NCBI GenBank assembly: GCA_002803225.1
Contig: NXFV01000331.1
Location: 1 to 52,959, forward strand
DNA length: 52,959 bases
DNA from: Gamarada debralockiae
Lineage: Eukaryota; Ascomycota; Leotiomycetes; Helotiales; Hyphodiscaceae
Reading direction: 5' to 3'
Shown here: piece by piece, positions 44,921 through 52,959 of the stretch
Layout of the letters: each line of letters opens with the position of its first letter
Numbering within the stretch: the stretch's first letter is position 1
Position numbers and translations under genes: made by a program
The notes under the pieces: generated by a model
Databases searched by the model: none
The model's input: the letters and a program-made list of their open reading frames with translations, nothing else
What the model was told of the DNA's origin: nothing

Positions 44921-45843
44921 TTAAGCGTACTCGTCTTTGACACGGCGCTGGCTATCGTTCTCAACGAATGAACCGCGGGCAGATCGGCGGGAGCGTCGAC
45001 GGCGGAAGAATCTTCTGCTTGACGCAACACCACCTGCGCTTCGGGTGGTGTCATTGCGACCTCCAAGGCAACACCCCAAGAACAAGAAGCAGGTAGCCAA
45101 GAACATCATAGCCCAGGCACCCCACGTGAATCCGAAAGCGTAGCTACCGATGTCGGCAGACATGCCAGAATCGCGGAAACGGTTACGGGCCTTTACGAAG
45201 ACGGCACTGAGGTCATGTCAGTGGGGTGCAGGGAGCTTGAATAGGGTTGATGTCATGGGGGGTCTTACGTCATAAGGGAGGCAGCGATGGTGAAGAAGAA
45301 AAGGGCGCTGCCGATGATGAGGCCTGAGAATGCTGATGCGAGACGGCTGCACGGTGCAAGGAGGGATGTGAAGAATCCGAAGACGTCGAGGACGAGGGCC
45401 ATCAGGTAGAAGACCCAGCCGAAGCGCCACATGTAATAGTAGTATCCGCTGGTGGTGCCCTTGGCGTGCTTGCTGTGACCATATCATCAGAGACATATCT
45501 TACGACGAAAGAGATTTGTTTCTTACCCAACGAGAGCTTCAGGCGCACCGGTGCTGCCTCCAACCCAGGCATATCCAAGTGGCAGATCTGGGACTGGAGA
45601 TCCGCAGTTCTGGTTGCCCGCACCGCAAACGTAGAAGTATGTCCATTGTGAGGTTGTGCGGCCGGCGCCGGCGATGGTAGAGGTATCTGCCTGCAAGAAC
45701 CAAGTCTTGTTGAGAGGAGTGCTGTTCGTGACGCCGCTGAGAACGACAAAAAACATGAGGACGATCGAGCCAGCGATTAGGATCAGGGACGCCAGGCCCA
45801 TTATACCACCTGCGAACCACTTGTAAGCTGTTTGTTTCGTCAT
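44921..45843 (-). CDS. SUR7/PalI-family tetraspan membrane protein
   Basis: Exons 45843-45527, 45472-45269 and 45206-44921, with introns of 54 and 62 nt, join in phase into 268 residues. Four membrane spans are visible: GLASLILIAGSIVLMFFVVL, FGWVFYLMALVLDVFGFF, FSGLIIGSALFFFTIAASL and GAWAMMFLATCFLFLGCC. The large loop after span 1 holds WTYFYVCGAGNQNC, with the two cysteines typical of claudin-like SUR7/PalI proteins. The cytosolic tail is very basic (RRFFRRRRSRRSARG) and ends in an acidic/basic stretch. Family members mark eisosomes/MCC patches or take part in ambient pH sensing at the plasma membrane. The start at 45843 (MTKQTAYKWFAGG) is the only ATG before span 1. Confidence 0.92.
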
Positions 45844-46399
45844 TGGATTGGTTTAGATAGCACCCACGACTTGATCCTGCCATTATGGGGGATGTGTGTT
45901 GTTTATTAAGAGGTATGTATTCGAGAAGGGCGCGTAATCCGACGAGGGAAACGGAAATGGGACCTTTCAATGGATGTGCTGTCAGCTTCTTGCATGGGAT
46001 CTCGAAAACAAAGGAAGAGAAGGGTAGCTCGGACTGTGCGGGAGTAGAGTAGCATGGTAAACTTGCCTTTAGACTTGGCTGCGAACAGTGATACCTGTCC
46101 TCGTATTGGCTTCGGCTCTTCGTTTTGTTATGAAGGGAAAGGTTCGTGTGGAGGGTGTTGATTAGTAGTTGCTGCTAGCAGAGAAAGCAGAGTAGCAGTG
46201 TGTCTTTTTTGATGCCCCACGATGACGGATTCCTCGGCTGTTGTGAGCTAGCGGGGAGCTGTGACGAAGTTAGGTGCTTGGCCTTTTGAGTGGATTTTGC
46301 GCCAGTTGTGAATCGATTAAACTCAGAATAGAATAATTTGTGCAATTTCACTTCACCTGCAGCGCTATCATTTCGATGTGACTTCATCGGAGCTTAGTT
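45844..46399. other. Upstream region of the SUR7-like gene
   Basis: Contains short frames only; probably promoter and 5' leader. The leader region has ATG triplets on the minus strand (for example near 45970) that could act as upstream reading frames. Confidence 0.4.
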
Positions 46400-46615
46400 C
46401 ACCAGGGGGTGACAAGATAATCGGGACACTCGAAAATTATAACCCTCATTCAACTTTTTAACACAACATAATGTAAATCTTTTGAACACATAGAATTATT
46501 CACTGAAAATTTCTCTATACGCATATCTATTTTATTTTCATTTTATTGTTGTAGCTGATAGAGAAAATCGGAGTGCATTATTCGAGTGTCTCGATTATCT
46601 TGTCACCCCCTGGTG
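46400..46615. mobile_element. MITE-like element, 216 bp
   Basis: Inverted termini of about 39 bp with two or three mismatches lie at 46400-46438 and 46577-46615 (outer end CACCAGGGGGTGACAAGATA). The interior is AT-rich and non-coding. The element is flanked by GTT on each side (46397-46399 and 46616-46618), which may be a 3-bp target duplication. It carries no transposase. Its ends do not resemble those of the Fot1-like element at 4645-5954. Confidence 0.88.
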
Positions 46616-48270
46616 GTTGTGGCTTTGACCCTACGTCATTCGATCTCCAATCACGCGAAATGGAGGTGAAGATCATGTGGCTGAGTTGGGTAAAACTTCA
46701 AGCTTTGGACTTCATCCGAATTTGGAAGACTTCATGAGGGGCCCAAAATGATCTCAAGGTGGCACATGAGATGAACTCGAATCGTGAAGGGTCGATTGCA
46801 AGGTCCCTTCTCGCGTCCGGTTTCTCCAAGGGTTGATTGAAAGGATCACGGATGCACGGTCTGATCAGACTGTCCAAAGGTCAAAGACATCCCAGTTTCC
46901 ACGTTCAATAACCCGGGTGATATGAGGCAATAGCAAGTGCAGCGACTCATGATGCTTGCAACGATGAGTTTTTCAGCAAAATAACGTTTCCCTGCTTTCT
47001 GGGGACATGCAGGCGGCGTCTAGGTCTTACAGCCTCAGCCAGGAAAGCTGATGCCTTTTTGGGAACAAGCACCGAGAGAGTTTCAGACGTGCAACAAAAC
47101 CAAGTTGCTACGTGACTAGACTTAAATTTAGTCTTTTCAGATGTTCTAAGCATTAATACGTTTCTAATTTCAATTGAACGATTGCCGATTAATTTGCCAT
47201 TCGATTCCAGCCCTTCTTTCCATAGGAAACCTCTCCAAATCCGCTCACGTGATGATTTTCTCACAATGAAAAGGGTTCATAGAAATGCCCTCCGGTTATT
47301 TCGGGATATCAATCCTTCAATTCGAATCAGCGATCCGATACTGTTATCTCGAACACCGATTTTGAAAGGCCTCGGAATACAACCCTTCCTCTGGAATCAA
47401 TCACTCATTCCAAATCAACAATTCAACACGTCTTAGATCGCCTTTTCAAAATCTCATAAATACCTACCTCATCCTCATCCCACCAGCAGCAGTGGTGAAA
47501 TCCGCAAGTCAATCTCAAGTGCGATTCTCAAAATTCTATAAATACTATTATTCCTTCTTTATTTCTCAGCAGCAAACTTCTGATACCATTAATCCAAACC
47601 GTATGGAAGCAAGGTCGCAGCAACTTGCACCCAAATTTCCTACGACATTCATACATGTGTTTCTACCAGAAAATATCTGTATGAAGTGCTTGGAGCGGGT
47701 ATTCAGCTGCTCGACTGCCAGGATATTAGCGGTCGCTGACCCAAGACTCTTGATGATGATAAATGATGTGACTGTGTTAAAGGAGATGGCAAACAATAAT
47801 TGCGATTACAGGGCAGTAGCTCGCTGCTTGTGCTTGATATTGGTTGATGTTTCATGACTCGACAAGGAAATTGTGAGGCCTCGGGGGATTTGAAGCCTTA
47901 GTGGCCAGAACTCCTGAAAGATTCATATGGATCATTGTGAAAGTTACCATGAATGGTTTTGGAAGAAGAGAAAGCTTTTAAGTGAATTGAATTCCTCTCC
48001 TATATTTTCGTGCCTCAGTGTTAGAAGCTGTGAACAAGAAATATCTTCTTGAGTCCAAGACCACCTTCGGGGAGACGTACTCGAAAGAAGAATCTGTATT
48101 TCCAAAAGGGTAGAACCATCCATCAAACGATTCACTGAGCCGATTCAACTTCACAGTATAATGACAACCCAATATCCGCTATGGATTCAGCCATCGGCCC
48201 AAGAAGTGTTGGCGGGCCAGAATCCCGATGCGAATCTGTCCATGGAAATAGATTGGAGCAGAGTATTGAC
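46616..48270. other. Stretch without a confident gene
   Basis: A 121-codon frame at 47492-47857 and a few shorter ones are open but unrecognised. The sequence is AT-rich. Nothing else was seen. Confidence 0.4.
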
Positions 48271-48860
48271 AAAACTACTCAAATACTCAATCTACTCAAG
48301 AGTAGTTTGAGTTGGGTAGTATATCTAGGAGAGTAGAGTAGAGTAGTGAATTCAACTACGCAAAGAGAAGTTGAGTAGTGTAATAAAAATAAATTCATTA
48401 TAAAATAAATACTAAATTTTAAATATATTTTATCTATAATACAATAAGATAATAGCATTTTAAACCTTATTCCTCCTCTATACATATATATAAGCGCTAT
48501 CCTCTGAGACATTTGCTTGTAAAGCCTCTTTAAACTTTACTTCTCTTTCTTCCTCTTCCTTATGTATACCCCAGCTTTTAAGACTTATAATAACTTCAAA
48601 AGTATCTTTAGAAAGATTATTACATAGATTTGATATAATAAGAGCCGCTTGACTAAACATCCTTTCTGGACAAGCTGAAGTAGCTGGTATTTGTAAATAC
48701 TTTCTAGCTAATATAAATAATATAGGATATTTCTCTTTATTAGCATTCCACCAAGTTAAAAGCCGAAATTATTTATAATTTTGTTTATTTACTTTATCCT
48801 CTTGAAAGTATAAAATAAATTCAACTATAGCTTCACTTTGACTGTGACAGCTCTGGCAAA
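48270..48860 (-). mobile_element. hAT-type transposon remnant, AT-rich
   Basis: The minus strand from about 48835 to 48478 encodes EFILYFQEDKVNKQNYK, a stop, RLLTWWNANKEKYPILFILA, RKYLQIPATSACPERMFSQA, ISNLCNNLSKDTFEVI and SLKSWGI. The order WW..N..KYPIL, ARxYLxIPATS..xERxFSxA and LSxxxxxxxxxLKSW is the hAT C-terminal dimerisation domain. Only this end remains. Next to it, 48270-48375, short GAGTAGT/ACTACTC motifs occur in both directions, as in hAT subterminal regions. Element ends and target duplication were not located. Confidence 0.8.
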
Positions 48861-49169
48861 TGTCACTTGACTTGACGTATAGCGACGCGTGGCGCGCTAG
48901 CGCGCCCTTCAGATATATTAGGTCGTGTACTCATAGATCCTTTCTCTTCTCTTCTCACCTTAGTATCCTTGTCAATACAGCATTTTCTGCGTAGAGTCTT
49001 CAATGCGTGAGATTCCATTACGTAGAGCTGTCTGTGACGGAGCGGTGTGAATAGCTTTGGCTGCTGCGCCAACTGGCCAAAAAGGCACAAGAGTTGATCA
49101 ACGATCAATTCGCTATTCTACTATATAAGGGTGGCTCCTAATGCCGACACATGCCGCACGCCAGTGCCG

Positions 49170-50245
49170 TCACACTGTCACACAAGCGGCAAGTTATCGG
49201 CGGCATCCGAGAAAGCCAAGTCTAACTTTCTGTTAACAGCAAGGGAGCTATTGCAAATTGCAAAGCAAGAGGTCTATTGTTTGTTAATACAAGGTAGATA
49301 TCGACTTGTAGAATATTACATACAAGAGATACAGGAAATCGGAATAGATAAAGTCTTCGGGTCTGTTAAATCTGCGGAGGATCGCTGCCAGATATTGTCT
49401 AATATACACGACAATTTAAATTGGAGAGTCCTTTAAACAGCGGATATTATTGGAGTTACGACTACTGGCCTAGCTAGGAAGATTGAGACCTTTAAATATA
49501 TTAGGTGCAAGGTAGTGATTTGCGAAAAAGCTGGCAAGATAATTGAACTACACATGTTATCGGCGTTACTTCCAAGTTCGAGCACTTTAGTTAGATTAGA
49601 GGTCACCAACAGCTGCGTGCTATAATTAACAACTATAATCTTTTAGTTAAAAGTAAATAAATAGTTCTATATTAGCTAGATCGCAATTAATTTAAGAGAC
49701 TTTCAATTGGAGAGCAAAGGAGACCTCGACTCCCAGTGGCTTAGCTCAATGTTTCGCAATATATGCAGCCTGAGATCTCGACCCTAATTAAAGAGACGAT
49801 CTATCCGCACTTAATTGACTATGAGATAACGAAAGGCATTCTTAATATGTCGGCATGCATAAATGTATTCTGGCTAGACCATGATAAAAGGAAAGAGCGG
49901 TTCAAGACGTGTGTTAGAAGTCAGATAGTAATTCATAGGAAGTCGAATTTGCGTATGCCCTAGTTTGACATATTGTCCGTTAAGGTATGTACAAAGTAGT
50001 GGCGTTGCAGTCTTGATACCATATACTAGGCAGCTGCAGAAGCTCAGTGGAAAGATGCGCAACGAGTTCGAGATTGTACTTAGTAAACGTGACGAAGAGA
50101 TATTGGCCAAAATGGATTTATTGACGAAGAAGCCATCGGGGAAAGCCGACAGGGGAGCAGTCGGAGTCCGAGAAGAGACCTCTGGAGAAAAAGAAGTTGA
50201 GCGATTTATTAAGAATCGCCACAGTGTCTGGTCTCTGGTCTAGTA
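49170..50245 (+). pseudogene. ZNFX1/Hrr1-like SF1 helicase fragment, heavily decayed
   Basis: Frames on the plus strand give AEDRCQILSNIHDNLNWRVL, a stop, TADIIGVTTTGLARKIETFK, CKVVICEKAGKIIELHMLSA (DEAG-box region, Glu-Lys in place of Glu-Glu), a region corresponding to GDHQQLR and INNYNLL with stops, GEQRRPRLPVA and QPEISTLIKETIYPHLIDYE. This order is that of NFX1-type zinc-finger helicases (ZNFX1; fission yeast Hrr1), which act in small-RNA pathways. Multiple stops and frame changes are present and both ends are lost. Strongly AT-biased compared with live genes here. Confidence 0.75.
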
Positions 50246-50267
50246 ATGAAGTGCAACAGATCTCACT

Positions 50268-50960
50268 TCACCGATGCAACCAGCCCTTTCCATTCGGCGC
50301 ATATGCTCTGCACTCTACACTCTTAACCTCTTCCTTGCTCCCTAACCAAAACCCTACCACCTCCTTCCTCCTCAAAAAGGCCTCCATGCTCTCCCTGTTC
50401 GAAAACCTCCCGAAAACCCTCACGCCCTTCTCATCGTCTAGGCTCTCAAACACCATATACGTAAGTACCCCTTTGCTCTCCATCTTCTCTGCCGCTTCAA
50501 CCATCTCAGTCAGAGCCTTGAGCTTGGAGAGGACAAGGACACGCGTAGACGGGGAAGAGCAAATAAGGCGCGTATCTTGCATGACCCCGCACTCGCGGCT
50601 GTCACCGAGGAGGTCAAGGAACCCGGCTATGGCGGAGTATTGGGAGATATCCACGCTAGTAGACATAATAGTGGCCATTTTGGAGAGGCACATAGACATA
50701 GCAGCGGAGTTCAAGTGGGTTTGGTAAAATTCCTGTCAGGGAACAGATACGTTAGCCTGGGCATAGAGACTAACAATAGGATCCCAGATAAGCGAAGTAG
50801 GAAGTGGTGAGATGCACATCTCGGTTCCTATATGCCTCGAACGCGAGCATACTAATCGTTTTAGAGATGTTGTCCGCGTAGTCGAGAGGGATTCCCATGT
50901 AGTATGTCATAGTCGTTGTTGGCTCGTTTTTCCAAACATAATCGGCGAAGTCGTCAAAAG
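50268..50960 (-). CDS. ABM-domain-like protein, 5' end unresolved
   Basis: Two minus-strand exons are clear: 50960-50818 (FDDFADYVWKNEPTTTMTYY, then MGIPLDYADNISKTISM) and 50732-50268 (EFYQTHLNSAAMSMCLSKMA, ISQYSAIAGFLDLLGDSREC, then VFGRFSNRESMEAFLRRKEV and YAPNGKGWLHR), joined in phase by an 85-nt intron. The layout, two ferredoxin-like halves ending in PNGKGWL, matches fungal proteins with antibiotic-biosynthesis-monooxygenase-type dimeric alpha/beta barrels. The exon at 50960 needs one carried base, so at least one more exon lies to the right, beyond 50960; frames near 51070-51150 end with GTAAGT but I could not make them fit. It may be intact or 5'-truncated. Confidence 0.6.
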
Positions 50961-51945
50961 CTACTTGCCACTATATATCTCACAGTCCTTATCAGTACTA
51001 TCACTTGAAGGAAGCACCATCATGGGATTGACTTCTATTTTAGGCATAGTAGGAGACAGTGAGATGTGAGAAGGTAGTGAAGAGTACTTACATCATCATA
51101 TCGATCCGGAACAAAATTACAGTTCACAAAGAGGTAGAGCATAATAAGACCGGACTGATAATACCTAGCGTTCGACTGGCTTTGAATATCCTGCACATAG
51201 AAGAGCACCAAATTTGCTCTGCCAACCTGGCCTTTTTATTTACCGACAAAGCCGTCTCATCAACAGCCCGTCAGAGGTCATTACCCCGCATCCAAACTCT
51301 CCTGACAAAACATTTCGGATACGAGTAGCCAGTTCAGTCCCCAGTTAATCTGTTCCCGAACGAGTCGCCCGTCCAGTGGCCAAGGGGATATCGTATCTTT
51401 CTCGATAATTAATTCGGATTGTTGTATTGCCGAACCGACGTTGTACAGAGCTAATGATCAACAAGCCTAAAGCCGAAGATATTCTCCTAATTCCACCGCT
51501 CCATCAAAACTAGCTTCTCGGTTGGAAAAGCCCTGGATTATGGAAATAGATATCCGAATGGCTAACATTCTGCCTCTCATACAACTTGTCTCAGTTCGGG
51601 CAACTAAAATTGAGAATTTATCAGACTTGTAATGGATTATGCCAATTTCAAAAGCATCAAAAATACCTCCACTTGGGAATAGGGGTCATTCTTGTTGTCG
51701 ATGGAAAATTCGTTATCAGGGGCTTTTCCATCCTCGTTTGTCGTCATTATTGCAATTCTGCAGCTCTAATTCTCCACGAGGTATTGAAAGTCGACATTCT
51801 CAAGTACACCGGCTCTGCTCGCAGGAAGTCCATAGATGGCTTGTTCGACGGCCGGGGCTTCGCAACCCTCCGGCCAGACCTGGGGTGCATGTACAACCTG
51901 TTCCGGCAAGTGTTCGTTATCTTATCAGCCGAATTCGGCCTAGTG
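50961..51945. other. Region right of the ABM-like gene, unresolved
   Basis: Probably holds the missing 5' exon and promoter of the ABM-like gene. Open frames at 51586-51948 are unrecognised. The left end of the Tc1-like element must lie near 51945 but was not fixed. Confidence 0.35.
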
Positions 51946-52959
51946 TAGTAGGGTACTACCCCACTTCTTACCCACATAACTTCTCAACCATGAACCATAC
52001 AAACTCTACACTTAAAATAGGCAAATATAAGCCAAAAACCTCTCGTCGAGAGCTTTCTCTAGCCCAAAGGGCCTTGATTGTACACAAATATCAGGATGGT
52101 TATAGGATTGCTGATATTCACCGCGAATTTAAGACCCCTCGCTCTACCATTCGATCAATCCTCGACCGCTACCAGAATTACACTAGCTTCGAGTTCAAAA
52201 ACAAGCCACGATGCGGTGTAAAGCCAAAACTTAACCTTCGCCAAGAACGAGCCCTCATTCGATACGCAGACAAAAATCCAAAAGACAGTCTTTTTGCTCT
52301 CGCTACGCCAAGCAAGTCAGGTGTCAAAATCGGTCGAAATCTTGTTCGAAAAATCCTAAAGAAGTATAGTAAAGCTAAGCGCAAGCCTCGTACAAAGCCT
52401 CATATTAGTCCTATCAACAAGAAGAAGCGCGGTACCTTTTGTCGGGCTCAAAAGAAGGCTGGGAGAGACTGGAATAAGATGTGTTAGTCAAATGAAGTTA
52501 CCTTCTACACTAGTGCTGATAACGTAGTGTTTTGGGTTACCCGCGCTTCAGGAAAGGGGGAGGAGTGGCTTGAGAAGAACCTTAAGCCATCGTTCAAAAG
52601 TGGACGGCAAGCTATAGGAGTTTGGTCATGTTTTTGTGGGCCGCATATGGGCCCATTGGTCATCATTCCAAAGGGGGGCACAATGACGGCCGAACGGTAC
52701 AAGGAAGTCCTCCGAGAGCATTTCATTCCATTCTATAAGAGAATGCGTCGACGTTATGGCCCAGACGTGGTCATGCAAGAAGATAATGCTCCATGGCATA
52801 AGGCAAAGCTTGTGACAGACTTCCTTAAGTCACAGAAAGTCAAGACAATACGCTGGCCACCACAATCACTTGATTTGTCTCCAATTGAAAATCTATGGGC
52901 ACAAATCAAGACTCGAATCGGGAAGATACGTCATAGAACGCGAACACTCTCTGATTTAG
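51946..52959 (+). mobile_element. Tc1/mariner-type element, truncated by the window end
   Basis: The transposase reading frame starts at 51990. The left terminus is probably close upstream (a TA-rich GTAGTAGGGTACTACCCCAC lies at about 51943), but without the right end no terminal inverted repeat can be confirmed. Confidence 0.75.
51990..52959 (+). pseudogene. Tc1-like DD34E transposase with stop and Asp-to-Asn change at the first catalytic motif
   Basis: From ATG 51990 (MNHTNSTLKIGKYKPKTSRR) the protein shows a paired-like HTH region (LSLAQRALIVHKYQDGYRIA, TPRSTIRSIL) and a Tc3-type second HTH (GRNLVRKILKKYS). At 52485-52487 a TAG follows KMC, then SNEVTFYT: family members read WSDE here, so both the Trp codon and the first catalytic Asp are changed, each by a G-to-A type transition. 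The frame then stays open to the end of the window with EDNAPWHK (second Asp) and LDLSPIENLWAQIK (Glu); 34 residues separate these two, which defines DD34E. The copy is inactive; the last residues lie outside the window. Confidence 0.9.

Noticed and set aside
51639..51989. Extension of the Tc1-like transposase frame upstream of 51990
   Set aside because: The frame happens to be open, but the extra 117 residues have no transposase features, and the ATG at 51990 fits the usual N-terminus followed by the first HTH.

Overview
This window is nuclear DNA of a filamentous ascomycete. Nearly every intact gene has short GT..AG introns (about 47 to 85 nt), intergenic gaps are long, and the protein families are typical of Pezizomycotina: two Zn2Cys6 regulators, a SUR7/PalI protein, a GH5 glycanase, a sedolisin, a fungal type-B carboxylesterase and an FAD monooxygenase. 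A leotiomycete (Helotiales-like) host is my best guess from the flavour of the families; I could not test it. Several dead genes carry G:C to A:T type stops (TGG or CAG to TAG), which fits repeat-induced point mutation, although I did not measure a RIP index.

Left part (1-11.6 kb) is accessory and transposon-damaged. An unknown lysine/serine-rich gene (1147 to about 3.4 kb) is decayed and contains a near-perfect 82-bp inverted repeat. A secreted sedolisin-type tripeptidyl-peptidase pseudogene (4305 to about 6.96 kb) is split by a 1.31-kb internally deleted Fot1/pogo element that sits exactly in a TA of one tyrosine codon. A large SF1/UPF1-like helicase with CCHC zinc knuckles (7528-11579) is cut by a 218-bp solo LTR with a perfect 5-bp target duplication.

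Middle part (13.4-30.4 kb) holds mostly intact genes: a Zn2Cys6 regulator (minus), a secreted carboxylesterase (plus), an ABCF ATPase (minus), then a Zn2Cys6 regulator, an atypical SDR (minus) and a membrane-anchored LigB/DODA-type dioxygenase that lie together and may form a small metabolic cluster, and a PNPOx-like flavoprotein. The dioxygenase has isoleucine where the family normally has its first metal-binding histidine.

Right part (31.5-46 kb) alternates live and dead genes: a small F-box/2EXR-like ORF, an ankyrin-type pseudogene, a multi-membrane-span pseudogene, an intact GH5 glycanase, two adjacent Gfo/Idh/MocA oxidoreductase pseudogenes, an FAD monooxygenase fused to a long multi-span membrane domain, a gene-poor 3.3 kb, and a SUR7/PalI-family protein.

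The last 7 kb (46.4-53 kb) is again a mobile-element zone: a 216-bp MITE, an AT-rich hAT transposase remnant, a decayed ZNFX1/Hrr1-like helicase fragment, an ABM-domain-like gene with an unresolved 5' end, and a Tc1-like transposase whose first catalytic motif is mutated; this last element runs off the window. I saw no tRNA, rRNA or CRISPR array. No single new system is proven. The best leads are the zinc-knuckle helicase with its LTR, the hairpin in the unknown gene family, the dioxygenase without its histidine, and the monooxygenase-membrane fusion.
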